Source: Ignatzschineria cameli
Lineage (GTDB): Bacteria > Pseudomonadota > Gammaproteobacteria > Cardiobacteriales > Wohlfahrtiimonadaceae
Length of the DNA: 64,000 nucleotides
Reading direction: 5' to 3'
Assembly: GCF_003121895.1 (NCBI RefSeq)
Contig: NZ_QEWW01000001.1
Coordinates: forward strand, 186,001-250,000
Shown here one piece after another: positions 56,010-64,000 of the stretch. The position numbers and the translations under genes were made by a program. The number at the start of each line of letters is the position of its first letter. Within the stretch, counting starts at the first letter, position 1. A model generated the notes under the pieces. That model saw only the letters and a program-made list of their open reading frames with translations, was not told the DNA's origin and did no database searches.

Positions 56010-56861
56010 ATGGTGGGAAGTGCAGAGCAAGAGAACTCATTGCGACAAAAATTGGAGAAAGGTGTGAAAATTGCCACCCTTTTTCTATTAGGGGGCATAT
56101 TAGCCGCATGTGGTGATTCAGCGGATAAAAATAACAAAGTTTTACGGGTTGGGATGCCGCCGAGTGCGCACAATATCTTGGTGGAGAAGGTTGTCAAACC
56201 TGAGCTTGAAGCAGAAGGGTATGAGGTGATCTTTCGAAATTTTGGCGCATTAAGAGATGCTAATAGTGCATTAGTTGAGGGTGGAATCGATTTTCATACT
56301 GCGCAACATCAAGCTTATCTCGATGTCTATAAGAGAGAAACTGGTGCCGATCTTGTCTCGATTGTCCATACGCCATCAATACCAGCATTTATCTATTCAA
56401 CTCGACAGAAGACATTAGATGTAAATGAGGGAGCCTCTATTTTAATTCCAAATGATCCTTCTAATGCGGCGCGTTCTTATGCACTCTTGCAGAAGATCGG
56501 TTGGATCGAGTTAGATCCTAAAGTAGATTTAGCGATTGTAACGGCAAAAGATATTACAAAAAATAGTAAAAATCTACAATTTACTGAGGTGGATTCAGCG
56601 CTTATTCCTCGTCTTCTTGAGGAGATCGATTATGGTGTTATGCCGGGCGGCGTAGCTCTTTTGGGGGGAATTGGGCCGGAATATGCATTAGCCCATGAGA
56701 CTTTTCTGCCTGATCTTGAGTTGATGGTAACCGTTAGAGCAGAGGATCAAAATGCTCCTTGGACTGAAGATGTCAAAGCCGCCTTTCAATCTGAGAAGAT
56801 GCGTGAGTTTATCGAAACAGATCCTGATATTGCCGGATGGTTTATTTGGCCAGAAGGTTAA
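56010..56861 (+). CDS. metQ: MetQ/NlpA-family substrate-binding lipoprotein
   Basis: 283 residues. An unusual ~20-residue charged stretch precedes the signal helix; the lipobox GGILAACGD ends the signal peptide. The NlpA fold follows (LRVGMPPSAHN, FHTAQHQAYLD, IPNDPSNAARSY). It captures methionine or a related amino acid for an ABC importer, but metN and metI are not adjacent. Start at ATG after GAGGGGGAG. Confidence 0.88.
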   Translation: MVGSAEQENSLRQKLEKGVKIATLFLLGGILAACGDSADKNNKVLRVGMPPSAHNILVEKVVKPELEAEGYEVIFRNFGALRDANSALVEGGIDFHTAQHQAYLDVYKRETGADLVSIVHTPSIPAFIYSTRQKTLDVNEGASILIPNDPSNAARSYALLQKIGWIELDPKVDLAIVTAKDITKNSKNLQFTEVDSALIPRLLEEIDYGVMPGGVALLGGIGPEYALAHETFLPDLELMVTVRAEDQNAPWTEDVKAAFQSEKMREFIETDPDIAGWFIWPEG

Positions 56862-56934
56862 AGCATCAGATTGTCTAAGAGTGCACATAAAAAAAGAGAA
56901 AGTTTGAGTAAATGTGAATATTTGTTGAACAAAT

Positions 56935-56970
56935 CCCCTTTTTTTCTAAAGAGAAAAAGGGGTTATTTTT
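56935..56970 (+). terminator. Rho-independent terminator of metQ
   Basis: CCCCTTTTTTTCT and AGAAAAAGGGG form an 11-bp stem, followed by TTATTTTT. The rest of the 56862-57310 spacer carries the FNR box. Confidence 0.78.
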
Positions 56971-57220
56971 CAATCCTATTTTCTTTACAATCTTACCTGC
57001 TATTAAATGGTAATAGATCTTAAATGCGTCCTTTTTTAAAAAGATAACAGCTCTACGATAGACTTATTTCTTTGATATCTAACGGCTTTTTGGCAGATTT
57101 TTTTTAAAAATGTCTAGTTCTATAAAAAACATTCTGTTTTTTTATAAATCACTTACTATTCAATAAAAATTACCTTCTCTCCATTGAAAAAAATTATCGC
57201 TTTATAAGAAGTGCTAAAAA

Positions 57221-57234
57221 TTGATCATGATCAA
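57221..57234 (+). promoter_or_regulatory. FNR/ANR-type operator of the L-amino acid deaminase gene
   Basis: TTGATCATGATCAA is a perfect match to the FNR consensus TTGAT-N4-ATCAA. A TAAGAT -10-like box lies at 57251-57256 and the start codon at 57311. The position is near that of an activating class II site, though a few bases closer than usual. Confidence 0.72.
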
Positions 57235-57310
57235 TAAAATTTTCTCATGATAAGATACGCGCTTATAAATTTTAAGGTGTTTTAACATAATTATTTGAAT
57301 GGAGTTTGAT

Positions 57311-58729
57311 ATGAGTATTTCACGTAGAAAGTTTCTTCTAGGTGCAGGTGCTGTAGGCGTTTTAGGGGCAGGGGCAGCAGTTACCCCAATGATTCGTAGA
57401 GAAGGAACGTTAATTGCGACCACTTCTCGAGCGCCCTATGTTGCAGGAACAGAAGGGGCTTTACCGAAAGAGTCTGATGTTGTGATTATCGGTGCCGGTA
57501 TTCAAGGAATTATGAGCGCAATCAATATGCGTGAGCGCGGGATGAGCGTCACAATTGTTGAAAAGGGCGAAGTTGCGGGTGAACAATCTGGTCGTGCTTA
57601 TAGTCAAATTATCAGCTATAAAACAGCGCCAGAGATCTTCCCACTTCACCATTATGGTAAAAAGTTGTGGCGTGAGATGAATGCCCGTGTAGGTGCTGAT
57701 ACCTCTTACCGCACTCAAGGTCGTGTTGAAGCTATTATCACACCTGAAGAACTTACGACTGTGCAAGAATGGATTGCACTTAACTCTCAAAACCCAGGAT
57801 TTGATACACCTTTAAAGACCCGTATCATTCAAGGTAAAGAGTTAGCAGATCGTCTCCCTAATGCACAAACTGCTTGGGAAGTTGCAGGTTTTGAAGAAGA
57901 TGCCGGAAGTGTTGATCCTGAGCGCGGAACCACTGTTTTAGCTGAATATGCGAAACGAATTGGTGTGAAGATCTTTACCAATTGTGCAGCTCGCGGTATC
58001 GAAACTGAAGGGGGTAAGATTACTGAAGTAGTGACTGAGAAAGGCGCTATTAAGACAAATCTTGTGGTCTTGGCAAATGGTTTCTGGGCTCGTCTCTTTA
58101 TGGGGAATATGGGCGTTGATCTTCCTACGCTCAATGTCTACCTCTCTCAGCAGGTAGTTGAAGGGGCAGAAGGCGCTCCAAGAGGAAACGTCCATCTTCC
58201 GAATGGTATCCATTTCCGTGAACAATCAGATGGTACTTATGCTGTCGCTCCTCGTATCTTTACCAGCTCTATTACAAAGGATAGCTTCCTCTTAGGTCCT
58301 AAGTTTATGCATCTTTTAGGCGGAGAAGATCTTCCATTAGAGTTTAAATTAGGAAGCGATCTCTACAACTCATTCACTATGAAGACTTCATGGAGCATGG
58401 ATGAAGTAACACCATTTGAAGAGTATCGTGTTGCATCCGCAACGCCTAATAATGAGCATCTTGATGGCGTATTTGATCGAATGAAGGCAGAGTTCCCACA
58501 ATTTGCAGACTCTAAAGTGATCGAGCGTTGGGGCGCATGTATTGCACCGACAGCAGATGGCGCTCCGATTATCTCAGAAGTTGAGAAATATCCTGGTCTT
58601 GTGATCAATACAGCAACAGGTTGGGGCATGAGTGAAAGCCCAGCGGCAGGTGAGATTACTGCAGACTTGATTATGGGTAGAACACCGATTATCGATCCAA
58701 CGCCTTATAGCATCAAACGTTTCTCATAA
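57311..58729 (+). CDS. lad: Proteus-type L-amino acid deaminase
   Basis: 472-residue FAD-dependent, membrane-associated deaminase that oxidises L-amino acids to keto acids and ammonia, passing electrons to the respiratory chain. The N-terminal SRRKFLLGAGAVGVLGAGAA resembles a Tat signal/anchor. ADP-binding VVIIGAGIQGI follows at ~residue 58, then AGEQSGRAYSQIISYKT and VYLSQQVV. Long stretches match the P. mirabilis enzyme as I recall it. The ATG at 57311 follows GGAG; one four codons earlier is possible. Confidence 0.92.
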   Translation: MSISRRKFLLGAGAVGVLGAGAAVTPMIRREGTLIATTSRAPYVAGTEGALPKESDVVIIGAGIQGIMSAINMRERGMSVTIVEKGEVAGEQSGRAYSQIISYKTAPEIFPLHHYGKKLWREMNARVGADTSYRTQGRVEAIITPEELTTVQEWIALNSQNPGFDTPLKTRIIQGKELADRLPNAQTAWEVAGFEEDAGSVDPERGTTVLAEYAKRIGVKIFTNCAARGIETEGGKITEVVTEKGAIKTNLVVLANGFWARLFMGNMGVDLPTLNVYLSQQVVEGAEGAPRGNVHLPNGIHFREQSDGTYAVAPRIFTSSITKDSFLLGPKFMHLLGGEDLPLEFKLGSDLYNSFTMKTSWSMDEVTPFEEYRVASATPNNEHLDGVFDRMKAEFPQFADSKVIERWGACIAPTADGAPIISEVEKYPGLVINTATGWGMSESPAAGEITADLIMGRTPIIDPTPYSIKRFS

Positions 58730-58771
58730 GTAAGTATCGATATTGAGGTATCGATTAGTAAAATTGAATAT

Positions 58772-58806
58772 ATTCAATATTCAATATTCAATATTCAATA
58801 TTCAAT
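58772..58806. repeat. 7-bp tandem repeat after the deaminase gene
   Basis: ATTCAAT occurs five times in perfect tandem plus one variant copy. Confidence 0.92.
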
Positions 58807-58834
58807 ATTCACTAATCGCTAATCATTTAGATGC

Positions 58835-58894
58835 AAAACCCAACTGTTCCATTATCTCTCTTACAAAGAGAGGGGTAAGGCAGTTGGGTTTTTT
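58835..58894 (+). terminator. Terminator of the deaminase gene, with nested hairpin
   Basis: AAAACCCAACTG (58835-58846) pairs perfectly with CAGTTGGGTTTT (58881-58892), with an inner CTCTC/GAGAG hairpin, then Ts. The remaining bases to 59000 show nothing else. Confidence 0.85.
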
Positions 58895-59000
58895 ATACTC
58901 TTTTGCGGCGAAATATCGAGGCTAACCAATATTGTGCTGAGTCTTGTATGGAGCATCGTATTCAATATTATCTTGAATGTTCTATAGACTTATTAGTTCG

Positions 59001-60167
59001 TTAGAAGCTTGCATTGAGTAGATAAGCATCGCCTCTTCTTGGTGCATGCTTTCGAATACGCTCCATCTCAGCTGGAATCTGGATAAATTGATTGGTCATC
59101 TCCACAATGCAACGATCGAGCTGATCATTACCGCTACTCTTATAGACGCCGGTTCGTAACGGGTTTTCATAGATAATGAGTGCGACACGATATTGTCGAT
59201 TCTGCCCCTTAATATAGCGATCATAACACTGGGTTGATTTGAGCGAGACATTATACTCAAGTCTCCGAATTTGGCTCTCGGCGGCATTATAGATATTGCG
59301 ATAAGCCTTAATTTCTGCTCTCTCTGGATTCTCTTCCTCAACTAAGATCTCCTCTTCAAGTGGAATTGGCTCGCTATCGGGAGAGTCGAGATAGTGAACG
59401 ATCAGAGGTGTCGATTCCGTTTTTTCTATCTCTTCGGTGATCTCTTCAATCTCTACAATTTCATCACTGACCTCATCATCGCTCTCATCATGAATCTCAT
59501 CGAGCGCATCATCAATAGCTGCCTCATTCTCCTTAAAGTTTTGCGGATTATATTGCTTTAATAGATCGATAAATTGGGGAGAATAGTAATTAGGCTGATC
59601 GCTATCATCTTCAGCCTCATCCCAGTTTTTATCGAGAAATGGTGTATCTTCTAAAAGAGCAATCGCATCATCGACTAGTTTTTGGTAGGGATTCTCTTCT
59701 GTTGTGATGATTCGGCGATAATCTCCCTCTTCTCTTGGGGGAAGAATATTGTCGCGCAGATATTCGCCATCTTGAGAGATATTGCGTTGATAGGGTAGTG
59801 GTTCATCTTCTTCGCTCTCTTTTGTCTCCTCAGCAGAGATCTCAATTGCTTCTTCATCAGACGAATCATCTATCTCAGTGTTCTTTTCGTTATTTTCTAG
59901 ATTTTCTAGATTCTCTTCATCTTTTTGACTCTCTTCCTCTGTTTCCGCGGTCGACGTTACCTCATCTTCGCTCTCTTCGATCATCTCATCTTGAGCCTCC
60001 TCAGCTGATGAATCGGGCGTATTAGGGAGAAGAGTGACGGCAATAAGATCCTCTTGCTGATAGAGCTCAATACGACTTTGCTCATCATGGAGCATCAAGT
60101 AACCGATACTGGCATGTAGAATCAGCGCAATCAGTAGGGCGATGATAAAGAGGGTACGATCATTCAT
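59001..60167 (-). CDS. TonB/TolA-like protein with an acidic linker
   Basis: 388 residues: N-terminal membrane helix (about 7-26), a very long Glu/Asp-rich linker (~50-260) and a small C-terminal domain (~300-375). In the latter, YRVALIIYENPLRTGVYKSSGNDQLDRC matches the TonB/TolA end-domain pattern; Cys at ~314 and ~353 could form a disulfide. Usual TonB linkers are Pro/Lys and TolA linkers Ala/Lys; an acidic one is odd. It may span the periplasm to energise or tether outer-membrane parts. exbB, exbD and tolQR are absent. Cotranscribed with the methylase gene. Confidence 0.7.
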   Translation of the reverse strand: MNDRTLFIIALLIALILHASIGYLMLHDEQSRIELYQQEDLIAVTLLPNTPDSSAEEAQDEMIEESEDEVTSTAETEEESQKDEENLENLENNEKNTEIDDSSDEEAIEISAEETKESEEDEPLPYQRNISQDGEYLRDNILPPREEGDYRRIITTEENPYQKLVDDAIALLEDTPFLDKNWDEAEDDSDQPNYYSPQFIDLLKQYNPQNFKENEAAIDDALDEIHDESDDEVSDEIVEIEEITEEIEKTESTPLIVHYLDSPDSEPIPLEEEILVEEENPERAEIKAYRNIYNAAESQIRRLEYNVSLKSTQCYDRYIKGQNRQYRVALIIYENPLRTGVYKSSGNDQLDRCIVEMTNQFIQIPAEMERIRKHAPRRGDAYLLNASF

Positions 60168-60179
60168 AGGTTATTTATT

Positions 60180-60785
60180 CTACTCTATCGGGGCAGCGGG
60201 ATTATAGGCTCTCTCTATGAGATAGAGGAAGGGAGGATGATTCTTTTGGTTGATAAATTGTTGCCGAAAGACATGATAGTGTTGCTGATCTAAAGTTGAA
60301 AGATATTGAGCCAACTGATCTCGCTCCTCTTTTCCCGTCTCATGCCCATGATAGACAGCAATGACCATCATGCCGTAAGGTTTCAGGAGTGAAAGACCTA
60401 TCTCTACACTCTTTAGTGTGGATTTAGCAACCGTTGTGATCGATTTATCCCCGCGTGGAAGATAGCCGAGATTATAGATAATAAAGTCGATCTTCTCCTC
60501 GGGAGCGAGATAATTCTTAAAATAGATATGGCTATCGTGAATTAAGCTGACTTGAGAGGGATCGATCTTCGCCTCTTTGAGCAGCTCTCGGCTTCGCTCA
60601 ATTGCTTCTGCTTGAATATCAAAGCTATAGAGATGGCCCTTTGCTCCTAGTCGTTGAGCGATCTTAAGGCTATCTTGTCCATTGCCTAAAGTTGCATCAA
60701 TCACTCTGCTCTCCGGCATTACAAAGCGCTCAATATAGCGATCGATAATGGGATGAATGGAGGTTAAGAATTGGTAACGTTTCAT
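60180..60785 (-). CDS. SAM-dependent methyltransferase, YtqB-like rRNA methylase family
   Basis: 201 residues of the class I Rossmann fold. VIDATLGNGQDSLKIA is the SAM loop, SFDIQAEAIERS the acidic ribose site, and IIYNLGYLPRGDKS the catalytic NLGYLP block characteristic of the YtqB/MraW_2 group. The target is probably a tRNA or rRNA base, not determined. It lies upstream of the TonB-like gene by 12 nt. Confidence 0.85.
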   Translation of the reverse strand: MKRYQFLTSIHPIIDRYIERFVMPESRVIDATLGNGQDSLKIAQRLGAKGHLYSFDIQAEAIERSRELLKEAKIDPSQVSLIHDSHIYFKNYLAPEEKIDFIIYNLGYLPRGDKSITTVAKSTLKSVEIGLSLLKPYGMMVIAVYHGHETGKEERDQLAQYLSTLDQQHYHVFRQQFINQKNHPPFLYLIERAYNPAAPIE

Positions 60786-61013
60786 AGAAATAATTATCTA
60801 CCTGTCACTCTTTGATGAGAGTCTCACTATACTAATTAAAATCGATAACAAATAGGAGTATCATATCATGTTTGTGGGTGCTTATTGAGCAGATAAAGCG
60901 AGCTAAAAAGATTACTCTTATAAAGGTTTAAAAATTAGGTTTAAAAATCTGAGTTTATATCTGAGTTGATTGGTGAACGCTTAAACAATTACAAAAGAGA
61001 GGAGCGATAAGTG

Positions 61014-61823
61014 ATGGCAAAGAGAAGAATTACAGACCTATTGCAGATGAAAGCAGCATCGGAGAAAATCGCGATGTTAACCTGTTATGAGGCAGGTTTT
61101 GCTAAAGAGATGACAAAAGCTGGCGTTGATGCCATCTTAGTGGGCGATTCGTTGGGAATGGTGGTGCAAGGGCATCGCTCTACATTGCCGGTGACATTAG
61201 AAGAGATGATCTACCATACGGAGAATATTGTTCGTAGCGACCCCACTGCATTTATTGTTGTCGATCTTCCGTTTGGAACTTATGAAGGAAGTTGTGAAGA
61301 TGCCTTTCGCGCCGCTTCTGCCTTAATGAAAGCAGGTGCAGAGATGGTCAAACTAGAAGGTGGTGCCGGCATGGCTGAAATTACCAACTTCTTAACAGCA
61401 AGAGGAATTCCTGTTTGTGGTCATGTTGGGCTTTTGCCACAATCGGTGCATCTAACGGGCGGTTATCGTGTGCAAGGGCGTGATCTTCAGGTGGCAGCAC
61501 AATTGATTGAAGATGCTAGAGCTCATCAGAGTGCCGGCGCACAGTTAATGGTGGTAGAGTGTGTTCCAGAAGAGGTTGGAGAGGCGTTAGCGATCGCGCT
61601 CGATATTCCTGTCATCGGTATTGGTGCCGGTGCTTTAACCGATGGGCAGGTATTAGTAATGCATGATATGCTCGGTTTAGAAGGGGATGTTACTCCTCGT
61701 TTTGTAAAGAACTTTTTAGCGAGTAGTGCTGAGAAGGGAGATTGCTCTATTGACGGCGCATTTAGAGATTATGTTGCCGAAGTTAAGGCAAAAAAATTTC
61801 CAGGTAAAGAGCATCTTTTTTAA
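61014..61823 (+). CDS. panB: 3-methyl-2-oxobutanoate hydroxymethyltransferase
   Basis: First step of pantothenate synthesis. 269 residues: GDSLGMVVQGHRSTLPVT carries metal-binding Asp, and KLEGG and GHVGLLPQS are conserved, with the family end (VKAKKFPGKEH). A GTG at 61011 is an equally placed alternative behind GAGGAG. panC follows after 204 bp. Confidence 0.95.
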   Translation: MAKRRITDLLQMKAASEKIAMLTCYEAGFAKEMTKAGVDAILVGDSLGMVVQGHRSTLPVTLEEMIYHTENIVRSDPTAFIVVDLPFGTYEGSCEDAFRAASALMKAGAEMVKLEGGAGMAEITNFLTARGIPVCGHVGLLPQSVHLTGGYRVQGRDLQVAAQLIEDARAHQSAGAQLMVVECVPEEVGEALAIALDIPVIGIGAGALTDGQVLVMHDMLGLEGDVTPRFVKNFLASSAEKGDCSIDGAFRDYVAEVKAKKFPGKEHLF

Positions 61824-61900
61824 AGTAATTGTTATTTACTATCTATGGTTATCTGTGATTTTATATGTGATTTCGTTATAGACTCTATTTGAGATCATAA

Positions 61901-61960
61901 GCTGTAAATCATAGTCATAAACCGTAAATCATAGTCATAAACCGTAAATCATAAGTTATA
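61901..61960. repeat. 20-bp tandem repeat between panB and panC
   Basis: Three 20-bp units (61901, 61921, 61941). The first two differ at two positions; the third diverges at its end. Confidence 0.9.
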
Positions 61961-62027
61961 GAGATTATCGTAGGTTACGGTTGTACAATAATATGATCGG
62001 AATCTTAAGATAGTGAGGAGACAGATT

Positions 62028-62876
62028 GTGAAAATATTAAAAAGTGTGGCGGAAGTACGTCAATGGCGCAAAGAGCATGATGAAGTGGCATTTGTTCCAA
62101 CAATGGGGAATCTTCATGCTGGGCATCTCTCTTTAGTGGCTGAGGCGAAGCGTCACTCAGAGAATGTTATTGTTTCGATCTTTGTGAATCCCTTACAATT
62201 TGGTGAGGGGGAAGATCTCGATAGTTATCCCCGTACTTTGGAGGCAGATAGAGAGAAGTTGGAAGCCGCTGGTGTTTCGGCACTTTTTCTACCTACAGAA
62301 GAGATGCTTTATGGTGAAGATGCGCCCTTTTTAGTAGTACCGCCTAAATCTCTTATCGGCGAACTATGTGGTCGAGATCGTCCTGGTCATTTTGAGGGCG
62401 TTGCGACTGTTGTTACTAAGTTTTTTAATATTGTTGCGCCAACTTATGCCTGTTTTGGTAAAAAAGATTATCAGCAATTGAAGGTGATCGAAGCGCTTGT
62501 GGCGGCACTGAATTTCGATATTAAGATTATTCCAGTAGCTATTGAGCGAGAAGAGAGCGGCTTAGCGCTCTCAAGTCGAAATGGTTATCTCAGTGATGAT
62601 GAGCGTGCGCAAGCAGTAAAGATCTCTGAAGTCTTAAAGGTATTAAGAGAGAATCTATTAGCACTTGATCCATCGGCGCGTCCTGAAAATTATCATGCCT
62701 ATGAGAACGAAGCGCGTACGCTCTTAGAGCGAGAGGGTTTTGTTGTTGATTATCTCTCTATTCGTGAGCAAAAGAGTCTACAATTAGCTAAGCAGGCAGA
62801 TCAGCATCTTGTTGTTTTAGTTGCGGCGAAATGTGGTAAGACAAGGCTTTTAGATAATATTGAGATTAACTATTAA
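62028..62876 (+). CDS. panC: Pantoate-beta-alanine ligase
   Basis: Final step of pantothenate synthesis. 282 residues: VPTMGNLHAGHLSLV with the HxGH ATP motif, FVNPLQF, FGKKDYQQ and SSRNGYL. The start is a GTG at 62028 preceded by GAGGAG at 62015-62020; the earlier in-frame GTG at 62013 has no ribosome site. panD is not in the window. Confidence 0.95.
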   Translation: MKILKSVAEVRQWRKEHDEVAFVPTMGNLHAGHLSLVAEAKRHSENVIVSIFVNPLQFGEGEDLDSYPRTLEADREKLEAAGVSALFLPTEEMLYGEDAPFLVVPPKSLIGELCGRDRPGHFEGVATVVTKFFNIVAPTYACFGKKDYQQLKVIEALVAALNFDIKIIPVAIEREESGLALSSRNGYLSDDERAQAVKISEVLKVLRENLLALDPSARPENYHAYENEARTLLEREGFVVDYLSIREQKSLQLAKQADQHLVVLVAAKCGKTRLLDNIEINY

Positions 62877-62901
62877 ACTCGACATCATATTGAAATGAAG
62901 G

Positions 62902-62932
62902 AAAGGAGATGGATGACATCTCCTTTTTTCTT
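62902..62932 (+). terminator. Rho-independent terminator of panC
   Basis: AAAGGAGATG (62902-62911) pairs perfectly with CATCTCCTTT (62917-62926) across a 5-nt loop, followed by a T-rich tail. Confidence 0.9.
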
Positions 62933-62966
62933 TTGTTACATTGTTGTCACATACGCTTTGTATACT
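62933..62966 (+). promoter_or_regulatory. Pho box and -10 of pstS
   Basis: TTGTTACAT (62933-62941) and TTGTCACAT (62944-62952) are direct repeats with 11-bp spacing, the layout of a PhoB box. TATACT at 62961-62966 is the -10. The low-phosphate PhoB activation of pstS is well known in relatives. Confidence 0.72.
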
Positions 62967-62979
62967 GTTTTCAGTCGCG

Positions 62980-63020
62980 GGAGGGACGTAGTTTATTAAG
63001 GCCGACCCCCGTCTCCTTAA
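62980..63020 (+). other. Alternative hairpins in the pstS 5' leader
   Basis: GGAG(GG)ACG (62980-62988) can pair with CGTCTCC (63010-63016). TTAAGG (62996-63001) can pair with CCTTAA (63015-63020). The two foldings exclude each other at 63015-63016. The segment lies between the -10 box and the pstS ribosome site. Confidence 0.35.
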
Positions 63021-63061
63021 ATCATAAACTTTTAATTTGTACACTTAGGAGAGTTTTTATA

Positions 63062-64000
63062 ATGAAAACAGTAAAGAGCAGTATCGCTAAATTGACAGCA
63101 GCAGTTGCATTGGGCGTCGCTATCACTACAACAGGTGCAATGGCACAAAACCCAATCACTGTAACAGGCGCAGGCGCTTCATTCCCCGCACCTGTCTATG
63201 CGAAATGGGCCGCTGAGTATGCGAAAGAGACGGGTAATCGAATCAACTATCAATCGATCGGTTCTTCTGCAGGTGTTAAGCAGATCGATGCTGGAACTGT
63301 TGATTTTGGTGCAACTGATGCGCCTTTATCAGAAGAGCAGTTAGCAGAGAAGGGCTTGATCCAATTCCCAACAGTTATCGGTGGTGTTGTTCTTGCAATC
63401 AATGTTGATGGTATCAAATCGAATGAGCTTGTCTTAGATGGTGAGACATTAGGGGATATCTATCTTGGTAAAATCACGAAGTGGAATGATGAAGCAATTG
63501 CAAAATTGAATCCTAATTTACAACTTCCAAATCAAGATATCTCTGTTGTTCGTCGTGCTGATGGATCAGGAACCTCTTTTATCTTTACCGGTTATCTCGC
63601 GAAAGTAAATGATGCATGGAAAGATCAAGTTGGTAGCGGTTCAACCGTTAACTGGCCTGTTGGTATCGGCGGTAAGGGGAATGATGGCGTCACTGCCTTT
63701 GTTCAACGAATCGAAGGTTCAATCGGTTATGTTGAGTATGCATATGCGAAACAGAATAACTTAAGCTATACAAAATTGATCTCTAAAGATGGTGAGATCG
63801 TCAGCCCAGGAATCGATTCCTTCAGCGCCGCTGCAAAAGAGGTGAAGTGGAGTGAGTCATTTGTCCAAGATCTAACGGATAAACCTGGTAAAAATGCATG
63901 GCCTTTAGCAGCAACGACCTTTATCCTTCTCCATAAAGAGCAGAATAAACCAGAAGTTGCAAAAGAGATTGTTAATTTCTTTAACTGGGGTTATGGCAAG
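63062..64000 (+). CDS. pstS: Phosphate ABC transporter substrate-binding protein (3' end outside the window)
   Basis: Periplasmic phosphate receptor. Signal peptide with cleavage after AMA (about residue 28), then [37 protein letters not shown] and [12 protein letters not shown], the phosphate-binding residues. The gene is open at the right edge after about 313 codons. It starts at ATG behind TTAGGAG. pstCAB probably follow outside the window. Confidence 0.95.
   Translation, partial: MKTVKSSIAKLTAAVALGVAITTTGAMAQNPITVTGAGASFPAPVYAKWAAEYAKETGNRINYQSIGSSAGVKQIDAGTVDFGATDAPLSEEQLAEKGLIQFPTVIGGVVLAINVDGIKSNELVLDGETLGDIYLGKITKWNDEAIAKLNPNLQLPNQDISVVRRADGSGTSFIFTGYLAKVNDAWKDQVGSGSTVNWPVGIGGKGNDGVTAFVQRIEGSIGYVEYAYAKQNNLSYTKLISKDGEIVSPGIDSFSAAAKEVKWSESFVQDLTDKPGKNAWPLAATTFILLHKEQNKPEVAKEIVNFFNWGYGK

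Noticed and set aside
58743-58925. 60-codon frame after the deaminase gene
   Set aside because: It is made of the ATTCAAT repeat and the terminator read in frame.

Overview
The window is about 64 kb of an AT-leaning (roughly 40% GC) gammaproteobacterial chromosome. Gene content (LptD, LpxK, LapA/LapB, RNase R, GreB, an N-terminally fused TrpC-TrpF, DprA) fits the class. A Proteus-type L-amino acid deaminase, HemJ, a DUF2218 protein and type III pantothenate kinase suggest the Cardiobacteriales (Ignatzschineria or Wohlfahrtiimonas-like). That placement is an inference; no marker RNA gene is present to confirm it.

Layout. 0.3-2.3 kb: nadE and a membrane metallophosphoesterase. 2.4-7.8 kb: a trp operon (trpL leader-attenuator, trpD, trpCF, trpB, trpA) without trpE or trpG. 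7.9-14.7 kb: a small membrane protein, an isochorismatase-type hydrolase, an SLC13/TrkA-C permease, an unknown protein, msrA, an unusual 47-residue Cys/Gly/Thr-tailed peptide and a LysR regulator. 14.8-26.5 kb, mostly minus strand: dinB, rnr, DUF2218, lpxK, coaX, a HAD phosphatase, dtd (+), a luciferase-like oxidoreductase and a PuuP-like permease. 27.0-38.3 kb: lptD, a YccA/Bax-inhibitor protein, dprA, bcp, hemJ, ispG-trmB, arsB, greB. 38.3-40.4 kb: a DEAD-box-like protein that has lost its catalytic motifs, in an operon with greB. 41.5-49.1 kb: lapA-lapB, a nucleobase permease, glmS, a HutD-like protein and a membrane-anchored Mrr-like nuclease.

49.3-54.3 kb is the clearest accessory region. 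Two tandem tRNA-Met(CAU) genes and their terminator are followed by a visibly more AT-rich block, bounded on the far side by a second copy of the tRNA 3' end plus terminator. It holds a four-gene operon (thymidylate-kinase-like P-loop kinase, unknown 108 aa protein, membrane-anchored dCTP deaminase/dUTPase-fold protein, Old-Yellow-Enzyme-like TIM barrel), a transposase remnant and a DUF2335 membrane-protein module. No integrase is visible. This nucleotide-metabolism cassette is the best candidate for an undescribed system, possibly phage defence or nucleotide modification.

54.4-64 kb returns to core genes: a Blc lipocalin, a metallophosphoesterase, an orphan MetQ lipoprotein, an L-amino acid deaminase behind a perfect FNR/ANR box, a TonB/TolA-like protein with a strongly acidic linker, an rRNA methylase-like protein, panB, panC, and pstS behind a Pho box (cut by the window end).

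Two window-wide patterns stand out. Short tandem repeats (6-20 bp units) sit in many intergenic spacers, and the palindromic octamer TGCCGGCA occurs at least 14 times, far above chance, on both coding strands and in a noncoding spacer.
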